DNA from: Diogma glabrata
Taxonomy: Eukaryota; Arthropoda; Insecta; Diptera; Cylindrotomidae
DNA: 64,000 nt
Direction of reading: 5' to 3'
Assembly (NCBI GenBank): GCA_963693315.1
Contig: OY856186.1
Span: forward strand, 94,328,132 to 94,392,131
Shown one piece after another: positions 23,701-38,700 of the stretch. The notes below the pieces were generated by a model, which was not told the origin of the DNA, searched no databases, and worked only from the letters and a program-made list of their open reading frames with translations. The translations under genes were made by a program, and so were the position numbers. Within the stretch, counting starts at the first letter, position 1, and each line of letters opens with the position of its first letter.

Positions 23701-26700
23701 TTAACTTGATAGCTCTTAAACGTAATAAATAATTAAAAGCGATTCTGAGCTTTAAACAAAATTAACACTGCTCAAATTCATTGTTGTCTAACAGTTCTAG
23801 CTCTTTTTGCTTGTAGAGCATTAAACTCTATTAAGTTCTATAACCACTTTTAGAGCTAAAATATATGGTCTTATAGAGCACGCTATATATTGGAATAAAA
23901 ACCTTCCATAAGCACAAAATTAACTCGTTTAAGAGCTGCATTAAAGCATTCTCAGAGTGCAAATTGGTTTAAACAACAAAAACATCTAATATAGAGCTTA
24001 CTGACCTACTATGTTTGTTTATTATTTTTTGCACGATCAGGCGATTTTGCATGTTTACTGATTCGTAAATAAACATAGTAATAGTCAGCATAGACAGCAT
24101 AGAAAAACAAAACAATTGACATAACGCAAAGTGTCAAATTTTTTATTGTTTATTTTATATATGTGTTCTTGTCGTTTTATCCTTTTGATATTACTATACC
24201 AACAAAATAAACTATAGAACGGTTGTAAAATGTAACGATTGCGTTACATTCTACGTCAAGTGAGAGAATGTATAAAATTCAGGGTTGTTAATATACACGT
24301 ATAAAACGCTTTATACGTGACGTATAAAACGTATAAAACGTATATAACGTATAAAACGTATAATATGATTTTGTTTTTGAAATTCATTCATAAAAAATTA
24401 AAAATGCTTCTTACTTCAGATATTAATTAGATTTTTAGTAAAAATATATATATTTTAGTATATATTTTAGTAAAAATATAATTACGTAGTTATAAATTAT
24501 TTATATATTTTATAATTTATAACAAAAACTATTTAAATTCTAAATGTTATTTGAATGTAAATTTTTATTTCCTATCGTCCCTGGTTTTATTGGTAGTAAA
24601 ATTTTCACTACAAATGAAACACCAAGCTTCAGATCAAAAATGTCTTTTTTTTATTATAAATATTTCGGTCCTTTTTTTGGACCTTCTTCAGTATAATTCT
24701 TATGTGTTATCCTGAACACTCTTTTGAACTTAATACTCTGAGTATTAAGTTCAAAAGAGTGTTCAGGATAACACATAAGAATTATACTGAAGAAGGTCCC
24801 AAAAAAAGACCGAAATATTTATAATAAAAAAAAGACATTTTTGATCTGAAGCTTGGTGTTTCATTTGTAGTGAAAATTTTACTACCAATAAAACCAGGGA
24901 CGATAGGAAATTTCATCGCGTAGATCAGATTCGGTGTATGTACCAAAGGTGTATACATTGAACAGCAAAACTTATAGTAAATTTTTATACTTTATACGAA
25001 AGACTATGTTACTGTACATTAAACTGGTTAATAATCTTTAATTCACTAGATTTGAATATTGAAAATTTTGAATTATATATTAGAGATTTTTTGAGCACAT
25101 CAACTCAAGCAATTAAATTATTTTTGAATTTTTCAACACGTAGGTATACTATATGATTTGCTTTCATTTTGATTCCAACATTTACTTAATGGGAAACATT
25201 TTGGATTAGAAACATTTGGCTCATGAACTTAATTATTTGGCAATATGAAATGTTATTGAATATATAAAATATGGTTCAATTCAACTTCAGCTCCTCCCAT
25301 CTAATAAGAACAGCTGGGAAATATTATATTGTTGCAGAATAAATGTCGTTTTTTTCATAGCAGTTAGGAAAATTATTACAGATTATTAGAGAGATGTTTT
25401 TAAAAAAAATTTGTTGTGTGAATCCGGGTTGCACCACTTCCAATTAATAGACACAGTTTGAAAATAACAGGCTCTTGCAGATCAAATCTTCTTTTTATAC
25501 CAAAGTTGTAATAGTTAAAATATAAAATATTTCTTTGGTTTGCATTTATTTTTATTTTTAATACAAGGAAAACGCAAGAGAATACAAGACAGCATACAGT
25601 AAATAGTATATTTTCCTACAAGAGATGGAAACATTGTTTTTTCGTGAGTAAAAATTTGTTTATGAACGAAAAACGTTTTTATCTCGCGTAGGAAATGCAA
25701 CTTTTCTATGATAGTAAATGAGCAATTTCGCACAAGTTCAGCAAATTTTTGGGAAATTTTGACTTGACCCCTTTTAATTTTGATTATTTTTTGTTTCTAG
25801 ATAGTCTTTCATAAATAAAAAATATAAGTTCTCTTAGAATTTTTTTTTTCGACCAAGGGTCTTCACAGGGTGCCCCTCAATTTTTTGTTATCTTGTGCTG
25901 TGAGTGCATTTTGACGAGCGATTGTAGAAAAACTACTCAATCAATTTTCATAAATGATTTAAAATGCAATATTTAAAAATATACTTTTTACTGTTTATTT
26001 TTAATTTTTATTTTATTAATAATAATATAAACTTTCTTATAGTAACAATTTGGATTTTATTTTTTATTTTATATATCGATTTCGATTTACGTCATCCTCA
26101 GTTCTTAAATTATTATTACAATTTTTGCTTAAACTATTACTTATATACTATTTCAACTGCTATTTGTTATTATTATGTCATATATTTTGTTAGTTTTAGT
26201 GTTGATTTTATCATTTAAAATGTTGTTATTGTTTTGATGTTGATATATTTCTATTTCTTCCAATATATCTAGATGTTGTCCTTTTCTTTTTTTATGTAAT
26301 ATGGTTAAATTTGTGTTGATATTGGTGTATTTGTGTTTTTCTATTTTTAAATGTTGGGCATATCTGGATTTTTGTATCGCTTCTGTTAATTTCATTGGTG
26401 TGCTCAATAAATCTTTTTGTGACGGACCACCCCGTCTGGCCTATATAAAATTTACTGCAGTCATCACAGGTAAGCTTATAAACACCTGTGTCTAAGGTTT
26501 GGGTTTTTTTAGTTTTTAGGTAACTTACTATTTTATTTTTGTGTTTGTAAGCAATATATCTATATATCCATGCAATATATCCATATTTTTTTAAAGTTTT
26601 TTGCATTGAAAAAGTTTTTTGCTTTGATTTTGAATGTTGTTTTATTGTATGTTACGCCTACGTATTGTTTACCTGCTAAGTTTTCTTCATTCTTCAATGT

Positions 26701-29700
26701 TGTTAGGGTTCGCAAATTTTTCTTGTTTTATATTTTCTATTAAATGTGTCAGTTATTTCATTTTTATATCCGTTTTTACTGGCTATGTATTTTATGTTGT
26801 TTGGTTCGTCTTGATAATTTTCTGCATGCATTGGTATATTGTTCAATCTATTGATCATGTGGTTGTAGGCAGCTAGCTTATGTTGGTATGGATGATGTGA
26901 TTTAATATTTATTGTTTGGTCCGTTTGGGTTGGTTTTCGGAATATTTTGAACGTGTGTTTTGAATCTACATTTTTGATTGATAAATCCAAAAAGTTTATT
27001 GTGTTATTTTCTTCATTTTCTAACGTGAATTTAAGGGAAGGTTCTATGCTGTTTATATATTGGTGTAATAGATTAAGCTGTCTATTCGTTCCTTTGAATA
27101 ATAAAATTATATCACGTAGCAATACCAATAAATGATTTTTCTTTGTGTGGATTTGAGTTATGATGTATATATTTTGTTTCAAAATCGTTGAGATATATTT
27201 CGGCTAAAGTTCCAGATAGTGGGATTCCCATAGGTAATCCTTCTGTTTGGTGATAATACTCATTGTTATGTGCGAAATAGTTTTGTTTTGTTATTTCGGT
27301 TATTATATTTATTATTTATTGTGTATCCGTTGGGTTTAAACCATTTTTTATTAACATATTTTTTGTTATATTTATTGTATCTTTTATTGGTATGTTAGAA
27401 TACATGTTGGTTATATCAAACGATGCTAATTTTGCGTTGTGAGGTATTATTATTGGCTCTATTCTATTGATTAATTCTGTGTTATTTTTGACTGAATAAC
27501 TGTAATCAAATTTTATGTGGCATTTCAATAGTTTGTTTATGTACTTCGCTATTATGTATGTTGGTGCTGTGGTGAAATTAATTAATGGTCTTATCGGTGT
27601 ATCTGGTTTGTGTATTTTTGGTAATCCTCTTATACTTGGTGCTGTTGGTTTTATCATTTTGTTATACCTTATGTTCTTATCACTTAATATGTTGATAGAT
27701 TTGTTGATGATAGTTTGTTATTTGTGCATTGAATTCATTCGTTGGATCTTTACTTAATTTTTGGATGTTGTTATTAGTGATGTATTCATCTATCTTATTT
27801 TTGTAGTCTGTAGTTTTTAAGATGACTAATGTATTCAATTTATCTATTGACTCGGATTCTATAACTGTGTACACGTTCCACAAATTATTTATGCAACACC
27901 TTATGATCAAATTTCAGAATATTAAAAAACTGTATATTTTTACGGACNNNNNNNNNNNNNNNNNNNNNNNNNNNNNNNNNNNNNNNNNNNNNNNNNNNNN
28001 NNNNNNNNNNNNNNNNNNNNNNNNNNNNNNNNNNNNNNNNNNNNNNNNNNNNNNNNNNNNNNNNNNNNNNNNNNNNNNNNNNNNNNNNNNNNNNNNNNNN
28101 NNNNNNNNNNNNNNNNNNNNNNNNNNNNNNNNNNNNNNNNNNNNNNNAACCAAATATCAAAATCATCCATTTTTATCTGAGTTTTCAAGTAGTTTTTCTT
28201 TTTTTTATTGTGGTAGCACTGCCTCTGTGCAGCGAAATTAGATTTAGAGATATCTTGCAGAATTTTTCTGCATGCAAAATTTACATGTAATTGCTCTCAT
28301 ATAACAACACATGTTCTAATTTCGCTGCATGCAGAATTCTGCACATGTATTTGGACCATAATACTTCTCCAGTCAAAAGTTTCTAAATATATTTAGTTAT
28401 GTATACGGCTTTTTTGTTTGCAGTCGAGACTATCAAATTATTTTTTATAAGAGTGACAAGTGATTACTAAAAGTGGTAAATAAACATTTCATTTTTTGTG
28501 CCATCTAATACAAAGAAAATAATTGCAGAAGTGTTTTCCTATTCAAAAGAAACTTCTGTTTGTAAAATAAGTAAATCATTTTTAACAATTGTATTTATTT
28601 TATTTATTGTACTACATATATAATTTTTATAATATTTTAAAAAGTTCATTTAATAATAAAATATTTGATATTTAACAAAAAAAAAATTTCTTAGTTTATA
28701 ACGCCATTTTTATAATTTTCCTTCAGAACAAAAAAAACTGATTCCCGACAATCATATGCACAACGAATTTTATCTTTAAAACAAAAAATATCGCTAGTCC
28801 TAAACTTTCACAAGTAGTTAGTTATAAAATGAGCTTCAATTTAGTTTTAAAAAAAGAGGTGTAGCTACATCTTTTCTTATGTTACACCGTTTTTATCTTA
28901 TGTTACACCGTTAAAAATTATTTCAAAAAATTAACAGTGTACATTTTTAAAACTTTGTTCTAATACCTATTCAACGACATATCATATATGAAAATCGATT
29001 GAGTAGTTTTTCTACTCGTCAAAATGCACTCACATCACAAAATAACAAAAAATTGATGGGCACCCTGTGAAGACCCCTGGTCGAAAAAAAAATCTAAGAG
29101 AACTTATATTTTTTATTTATGAAAGACTATCTTTAAACAAAACATGATCAAAATTAAAAGGAGTCAAGTCAAAACGTTGTGGAATCTTCGTGAAATTGCT
29201 CATCTTTATAATCGATATTTACTACAAATTATAAAATTAAAAATCGACAATATAACATTAAAAATTCATATTCTACTTTTTCATGGTTGCATTGTTTAAA
29301 AAACTTTGTAAAATTATATGAGAAACCATAGCAACTACAATTTGTTATTCTTTTTACACTACAGATGTAAAAGAACCCATTTTCACAGGGCATTAAGCGT
29401 GATGAAAAAAGACTTCATTTACTTTCATAGAAAACATATTTTCTTTAAAAAAATCTAATAAAAAATAATAATATTATACATATTCGGATAAATTCGTTGT
29501 TAAAATTGCGTCGGATTAATATTTTAGGAAATTATTCGAGTTCGTTTTAGAGCAAAATGTTTATAATGATTGGATCAAACGTTTTCATTTAATTGCCATA
29601 TATAGCTATGCGCTGCATAATGGAATCTGGAATTATTCTTATAGAGCCAAAAAAACAATAAAGTTGCTCTATAAACCGCCTAAGATAATAAATAATAATA

Positions 29701-32700
29701 GAAATAGATAATAATAATAAACCTCTATAAACCTATACTAAGCTCTATAAAAGATTTAAGAGCGCTTCTAGAGCAAATATTAAAACACGTAGCTCTGAAA
29801 ATCAGCTCTAAAAGCTCTCTTTTAGAGCAAAATTGTTTCTTTGGCATTAATTTCACATTGATTGGAAACAATCAATAATGATTAATGACTATATACAATC
29901 ACGACTTAGGATGTTAATTAGAATAGAAATATTCACACAAAATATTGTCTAGAAATTTAATGCAAAAAATCCCTTGTACTATTATGTTTTACAAACATTT
30001 TTGTTTGTTATATACATATTTTAAAACAGCTTGTAAAATTTAATTAGCTTTTTCTTTAAGTAGACATAATATACATAAATATGCTCAACAAATATTTTTA
30101 AATTTTTTATTTGTTATATGAATAATTACTAAATTTTGTTCAATAATTTAGCAATTATTTTAAATAATCTGCACAGTAAAACTAAGCTTAATGGCTTTTT
30201 AAATTTAAATTTAAATTATGCAGACTTTACAATTTTGCACACCTAAATTTCTACCGATCTAGGCCTGGACCTCACAAGTATTTACATACTGAATCGAACC
30301 ACTTACTACTAACGTAAGGTATTACATAGATCTTAAATTAAATACTACGTGCTTTCAGTAAAAATTTTATTCAAAAAAAGAAAACAACGACAGTAAATAG
30401 TGGTATTACCTAACTTCCTATTTAGTTAGTAATCGTTTTTTATGACAAATATTTACCAAAACATCACATTCTATTTTCCGGTTAGCCGTGATACCCGAAA
30501 CGTGCTGATAACTATCGTATATATTTAAATCATACAATATAGAAAAACGGTCTGGAAAAATTAAAAATTGTAAGCTAGTACCACAATATACAACTATACG
30601 TACTGTAAAACTCGCTTATAAAGTACTCCATTTACAACGTACACTTGGTATATTAAGTACGAATATGTCATCCTCAATTCTATTCACATTGTTTTGTAAG
30701 TATTTTTGATCGGATTAAACGAACCTCGTTTATACGGTTTTAAAGTACGTCGAGCGATTTCTTTGAAAATTTGTTCAATCGAAATAACTCCCGCTATAGC
30801 GTTCGATACTTTTTTATAGTTTTTCAAGTCGGAAATGTAAAATGTTTTACATTTTAGGTAGATTTCATATAAAAATCTACCTATTGCAATGGGCTTCATC
30901 TCGGAATTTCGGAAAAATTTTGGTGCCAAACGACTATGAATGATAAGCGGAGACGGAAAAACAAAAAAAAAAAAAATTTATTTATATATATATAACGATA
31001 TGAGCTATAACGGAATTTACCGGCACTCTCACGATCGCATTTCTTGACCTACAACGAAATTTTTTTCTGTATACGTTGCGGCAAAGCATCTCTTGGACAA
31101 GTTCGCGAACTGGCCATATCCGGGTACAGGTTAAGTGGCTAGAGCCAAAAAACATGAAAAATCTAGGACGTTATAACTTCCGTTTGAATCATAGTATTTT
31201 AATAAAATTTATCAATATTGAATATTTGAACATATTCCTATCATTTTTTTGCAAATGACAATCTTGGCGTTCCAGGTTCCTGAAAAATCAGCTGTTTTAA
31301 AAATTTAATAAACTTTGTTGTCCTTGAGTTGGCTGAAAATGGCCAATCTCACTTTTGAATATGTACGCATACGTTAACTAGAACATAAATCTTTCCAAAA
31401 TTAAAAAAAAAAATTGTTCAAGTCTAGAGGTTGAGACACCTGGACTGTTAGAACGAAAACAAACGCAAACGGCCATGCCTTCCTCATTTTTGAGCTTATG
31501 TTATTTAAACTCATATAAACTTTTAGATAAACTTTTCAACTATAACCTCAGAAATTTTCAGCTTTCTAACCCAAGAGGTCTCAATGTAATTAGCATTAAA
31601 CCAAATGCATGTCATTCAATTACAACAACAACTTCCATTAAAATATAAAAATATCCCATAGAAAAAATATTAAAAAAATTTTCTTTTGTTTTTTTTTCAG
31701 TTTTTAGTGTTTTTCGCAAAAATTTAAAAAAAAATTAAAACAAAGCTGAGTCATTATTGTTTTAAATTAAGGAATATTTTCTTAAATGCATATTGATTAC
31801 ACATTTACAAAAGTCTTCCTAAATTGTAGATATTTGAATTATTTGAGGTGTAAAAGTTGTTTGACCATTTTAGATTATAAATTATGTGTAGTGGTGTTGT
31901 AGGCATGACGTTGAGAGAACGTTTATTTGCTCTTTGGTGGATTTAATATGTTATTAAAAGTAGTTTTAACCAAATTAAATAAAACTGTTCCGAAATCGCA
32001 TTGATAAAGTAGTTTCCGTTAATGTATTTAGTTTGGTTTGATAAATTTTTTGGATTATTCTGGACTTGGACTATTCTACTTAAATTTTTTATCTGACACA
32101 TCCAATTCTATTTGTACACAAAGCTGTCTGGTCCCGAAATCTACCTATTTCTAGCGGATATACGTGCTGCTTGGACTTTTTTAATATCGTTCTTACTCGT
32201 AAGAGCAATGTTTTATTTTTTTATTTCTTCTCCTCGTTTGGAGTTGATTTCAGTTTTCCTCGTCCTTTTTATTTATTTTAATAACAATACTTGCGTAATT
32301 GGACAAAACATTCAGAAAAATAATCTATTTTTATATTGAAGACGAAGTAAAGCATCAAATTTGAAGCAAAACTGATATGTAAGTATTTGAAGAAGAAAAA
32401 TAATCCTTCCGTCGGCTACAAAAATGTATTTATTTTTTTGTTTTTACAACCATTATTGTGTGCGTTATTAATCTTTATAGAATAAAATAAACAGCTGTTA
32501 ATCTTATGCTGTTTCGTGATTGATGCGTAACACCAATATTAGTATTTTATTGGATCAGTTATCAATGATATATTTTATTTTTCGACCAAAAGTTTACAAA
32601 TTTGCGAAAGAATAAAATTCATTAAACAGGAACTTCATACAACGTTTTATCCTTCCGACAGAGTAACATGTATTAATTTAAATTGAATGTGAATTTATTT

Positions 32701-35700
32701 TATTTTTTTGTACCACTAATATCATACATTTAAATAAATTTTATTCAACTTCGGTACCTAAGAAAAAATTGTTAGCATATTAAGTAATGTTACTAAATGT
32801 TATTATGTACGGTTGTCCCATGTGGTGTAAAATGGCAAGCGTACACATAAAAAAATTTCAAGTAATTAAAAACAAGTTTCTAAAACTAATATTTAAGCTA
32901 CCAATTATATATAGCACTTCAAGCCTTCATTCTCTACCAAATATGAAGTATATTAAATCTTAAACTAATAAACTTTATAGTAACTATATAAATAAATTAA
33001 CATATAATGATAATATATTAATTCAAACTTGTCTGTAACTGTATCTTAGCCGTTCTGTTCCATATATAATGTAACTAGATTTAGGTTAGTATTAAGTAGA
33101 ATTAAGAATTACCTAAATGTAATTTATCAAGTTCATACAAAAATACTAATGCAAAACACAAAAAAAACATACTATTTCAAACCTAAATTTATGAAATCTG
33201 TTGTAAAGTAATATGTACTGATCTCAGATAATGTATTTAAAATGCAATAAATAAATAAAATCAATATTCTGGAAAAAAACATATTTTATACAAATTAGAA
33301 TTGAGAAACCAAAAAAACAATCATAGAAAACTAATTTTTAGTAGTAGCTTTCACCTTTTCAACATTCGAAAGAGGAACACGTGCATTAGTTTGAATTTTT
33401 TGTTTTTTATATAATCAGAGCTTAAAGGTATTTGTTTAATTTTTTATAAAATACAATCAAATTATTTATAAAATACAATCAAAAACATTTATTTTAGAGT
33501 TTAATACAATCAAATAAATTGTTATATTGTGTTCCCTAGCGTTTGCGCAACAGAATAAAATTAACACCTGTTTTTTTATTCTATTAAGACTAAAAACGCA
33601 CAAAATAAACTTATATTTACAGGTGTCGGGCGGATAAAACAATGTATTTGATTGTATTGAACTCTGGACTAAATTTGTTTGATTGTATTTTATAAATAAT
33701 TTTATCTACTATCATTCTGTAATGTCAAACTTTTTGACATTTGAAATAATTGCGTAAGGTCTTATTTTACCGAACTAATTATTATTACATCATCATTTTA
33801 CACAATTCTCTCAGATACCTCCTTTATATTTTTTCCATTGCACCAATCTTCAAATTTTTTAAACTCCATTTCTTATCAGTTTTGATTTTGCTGGTATTTT
33901 ACTGGAGTCTTCTGCCGAATCACTCATATTTAACTATTATTTGCCTGATACTAAATGCTAATAAGCAATGAACAGAATATTATGAAACAATGACAGTAAA
34001 CAAATCACCGGCCTACTATTTTATTATTTAATAATATTATTTCTTTTATTTTATTATTTTTATTTCTTAAATTAATATAAAAGTTGATAGTAGATAAAAC
34101 GTTGTCCAATATTCATTTCGTAACATCATATTACGATCTTCGATAGGTTCGAATAGCTTCGATAGCTTCGACAACTGTCCCATCTCGTATCGTAATATGA
34201 TTCGTTACGAAATTCATATCGTAAATATCTATTATTGTATTTTATAAACAAACAAATCAACAAAAGCATTTTCGCTTTGATTATGTAAAAAACAATAAAT
34301 TCGAACTAAGCCGCACTCTAAAATATTGAAACAGGCAAAGGCTACTACGATTAAATTGATTAAAATTTCCATTGTGAAGAAAATTTGAAGCAGTTTTTTT
34401 AATGAATGCTTTTTTCTCAATTCTCTTTAGTTTTATTAGTTAGAACTTGATGTCTCTCATACCAAAATACCAAACCCTTAAATAAGTATCGAAATTATAC
34501 TTGTTACAATTGTTTTATCAATGAAGTTTAAAATAATTCGATTTAAATTAATACACGCTACTCTGTCGGAAGAATAAAACGTTGTATTGGGTTCGTGCCT
34601 TTCCCTCCGCATAAAGTAATCAATTTTTTTTACTTTTGATCTACGGGTGTGACAACCTCGCGTACTTCAGACCCTGCTATTGAAATACGAGCTAACGTAA
34701 GATATCACATACCACTGGCAATAGCAGTGAGATAGCACTCGCCAAGGTAATGTTAAGGGGTGCTGACGGATGAACTTTATTCAGTCAACGGTAGCACCAT
34801 CAATCTTAGCTATGGAGTATTCCTTGATGATGCCACGTTATTGCTTTCTCGAAAAATCGAGCCTTCATATCATTCTATTTATTGGCTTTAATCATTGAGG
34901 AAGGAAGTGCGTTACATGATCAAAGAATATACCACTAACATGGATTATTGGCGACCACATTTTAGTTTTTTCCCTGCGAATTGTTAAAACAAATTTGCTG
35001 TTTACCTTTTATTTTATTTTTATTTTTTCTATCTTATTATGAAATATTGGCGTATGTCATATTTTATATGTGACTAGTAGGACCCGGCGTGCATTGCTAC
35101 GCCTATACAAAAGTTTTACATTTAGTTGAATTAGTAAGAATTATTTTTAAGAGTTGTAATGAGAATAGAAGGCCTATTTTTTAATTTTTTCATTTGGGAA
35201 ATATGAATAACAGAGAGCATTAGCATTCTAGATGATCAATCCATATGGATTGAGAATTGAACGGCATGTCAAGTTTTGAAAGTGATTGGTAAAGGGTTTT
35301 GGAGGGTTGAAATTAACACAAATCAGCATAAAATTAAAAATTAATTATTTTATTCATATTTTTTATAATTACACTTATTATTTTAAATTATCTTTAAATA
35401 TATATTTCTTCTGTACGTTTGTTTGTGACTGAACTTCTCTTAAACGGTTGGATTTATTTTTATGAGATTTTGTGTGATTTGAGAATGGTTTAGATTTACA
35501 ATTGTACATAATTGGACAAAATGGCGGGGTCTCCTGAACACCTATAAGTTTTAAATTTCAATAACTTCTAATTCTGGTTTTATCTCTGGCTAAACTTATT
35601 GAGACTTGGTATATAAAAGTTTTTAGTACTGTTTCCAATAGTTCTACATACCAACTGCCGGTTTGTCACTTCCGGTTAAAAAGATTTTTTTGCATTTATT

Positions 35701-38700
35701 TAAAGTGTTTATCCCTATACAGATGTAAATGATTTTCATGAAACGTTGATAAAAAATAATGCAAAAGGTTTGAGAAAGATTTTTAAATCTTTTGGGTACA
35801 TTGAACAAAGGGTTGGAGGTTGTGGGAGTCTCCCGAGCACCTGTTTTTTAAAGATCTATAACATTTGTACCTGATAATCATATTTATTGGAGATTATAAT
35901 GACAAAGAACTGTTAGTTTAGTTTTTGGGCGATATTGGGATAAGTCGATCCATCTTTTTGGATGAATCAGATGACACTGGCAAAACATTCCTCATCTTAA
36001 TAGTACCTGCTCCCATTCTATCCTAAGATCATATTGCACTTTGCAATTGCTTCATAAGGTATTGCAGCAGCCTTGATTGATGGTTTACGAACTGGGCATT
36101 CATCACTCAAGTTTGAACATTCATACAAATCTAGACGCAACGCTTAACATTGGAAGAATGATGTGTAACATAAAGAAACTTTAGAAAAATGCAAAATTAT
36201 CTACATTGCACGTGCTAAATAAGCGGATGAAATTAACGCATGTGTTTGCCGCAATAGCGCTACAAAAAAAGGATAAGGAAAAAAATCACAAAAATTTTAT
36301 ATGGAATTTCATACAAAACACAACTTGAATAATTTTATGTTATCTATGAAATTTCTCATTTGACCACAAATAAAACATTTTAATTTGCTTATGAAGTATT
36401 ATAGACAAAATATTAAACGTAATATATAAAATATTATTCTTAAGTCGCTCAAAAAAGAAACATGAAAATTGGCAAAATATCCCAACAAAGTTGTATGAAA
36501 AATTTAACCTATTTTCGTATTTGTTTTACGGACAGAAGAAAATAAAATATTTTATATATTATGCTTAATATATAGTCAATAATAGTTCATAAACAAATTT
36601 AAATTATTTAATTGTAGTAAAATGAGAAATTTCATAGATAATTTTTAAAATTATTCAAGTTGTGTTTTGTATGAAATCTCATATAATTTTTTTTGAATTT
36701 ATTCTCCTTTCCCCTTTTTGCAGCGCCATTGCGGCAAACACCGGAACAGAAAAATTGCTCAGTAACATATTTGATAGTCTATATGAGCCCTACACGGATG
36801 ATTAAAAAGTCGATAAAGATGTTTTGTCAATAAACTAATTTACGCTGCCATCTGAAAGATAGCTTATGAACCATTCACATTTAACATTTAATTCGCAATT
36901 AAAAAATATTTAGGCATTTTATCGAGATAAAAACTATCCTATCTCTTAAGTTGGATCATTATACACACACTGTACAAAATTTCATTGGTTGGTTACGTTT
37001 TTGCGGAGTTCATCGCGGACAAACATCGTGACACGTGATTTTTATATATACATAAGACAGGATTGATTGCTTAGTTATTCCTTCTATAAAAAATATATAT
37101 AAAAAAATCAAATTTGCGTCCATCAACACCTTAGAACGCATGTTGATGTGGGACCTTGATTTTAAAAGGCTTTTATGTGTTGTTGTAATTCTTACTACAC
37201 AACACATTTTGTAGAAAAAAATGAATTTTATTCTTTCACAAATTTGTAAACTTTTGATCGAAACATAACGTTGTTTCCGGAAGGATATAAAAGTCCGAGC
37301 GGCAGAATGTCCGCTAGATATAGGTAGATTTCAAGATCAGGCAGTTTTGTGTATAAGTAGAATCTGATGTATCAGATTAGTATAAACAAAACAAACTAAT
37401 TACAAACAGATATCGAACAAATTTTAAAAAGAAAACTAGCTACATATAAGCAAAACATCTATGCAATTTTGCAACAAACAAACAGAACATATGTGTCTAC
37501 AACAGAACATATGTGTGACAATGTATGTGTAGTATTCCTAAAATAGGAATATACATATATGTCCATAAACCTCCAACCATACACAATGTAGTTTAATCTC
37601 AGTCAAATAAACAATGCAATACGGAATTTCACAACCAAATTATTAATAAATTAATCCCATAAAACACCCAAAACCCTATTTCATCATCGTATGAAATAAT
37701 CTCTTGCAAACGTTACAACATTGTTTTAAATCATTGATATCATGTATAGCAACATTTTCCATAAACGCTCCAAAGCTCTATTTCAGCATAAAACTATATT
37801 TTATAATTATAAGAAATAATTCCCAAGCAAACAAATTCTGAAGAATTACTTAAAATATATAGAAATTCATTTATATTGGAAATTTTCCATCCAAAATCAA
37901 ATTTCAATGATTGTCGTTTGTCAAACAAACAAATTCCAAAACCAAATTCTTAAATTCATATTGTAAGTTTGTTTCGCCGGGAGTATAGTTATTAATTTTT
38001 ATTAGAGTTATTAATTTTTTCTTTTGTATTTCCTCAATTAAAACCCCGTTTTCAATTTATATTAATATTTGTTATTTAATTGATCAATATATTTCAGGCT
38101 AGGCCCATCTTCAGGATCATTACATAAAAAAAAAATAACAATTATATTGAAATTGAAATAAAATAATTAAATGACATTTATATAAACAACATTTGATATA
38201 TAAACTATGTGTAAGATAACTATGATTGATTTCACGAAGATTCAACAACGTTTTGACTTCTACCCCTTTTAATTTTGATTATTTTTTGTTTATAGATAGT
38301 CTTTCATAAATAAAAAATACGAGTTCTCTTAGAAATTTTTCTATTTCTGGGGTGCCCCTCAATTTTTTGTTATTTGTGATGTGAGTGCATTTTGACGAGC
38401 GATTGTAGGAGAACTACACAATCGATTTTCATAAATGATATGTCGTTGAATAGGTATTAGAACAATGTTTTTAAAAATGTACACTGTTAATTTTGTAAAA
38501 TAATTTTTAACGGTGTAACATAAGAAAAATAATGGTGTAATTGAAGAAAATATGGCGCTATAACTTTTTTTTTAAACTAAATTGAAGCTGATTTTATATC
38601 TAACTACTTGTGAATGTTTGGGACTAGTAATATTTTTTGTTTTGAAGATAAAATTCGTTGTGCGTATGACTGTCGGGAATCAGTTTTTTTTGTTCTGCAG

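Larger units (their letters stand above)
25720..29201. mobile_element. DDE-like long-TIR transposon, copy 1, broken by a Penelope element and the assembly gap
   Basis: The left end (25720-25965: GAGCAATTTC, TTTGACTTGACCCCTTTTAA, GTGAGTGCATTTTGACGAGC) is the inverse of the right end (to GAAATTGCTC at 29201). The right side continues inward to about 28390 and matches, inverted, the left side of copy 2 (38225-39200). No transposase is seen here: the inside is replaced by a Penelope remnant (26090-27947) and 200 N. The left arm keeps only ~245 bp. Confidence 0.65.

Noticed and set aside
26634..27757. Hydrophobic plus-strand frames at 26.6-27.8 kb
   Set aside because: They are antisense to the Penelope RT; hydrophobicity comes from T-rich codons.
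27822..28241. Reading frames crossing the N run
   Set aside because: The sequence is unknown; the frames are open only because N cannot give a stop.
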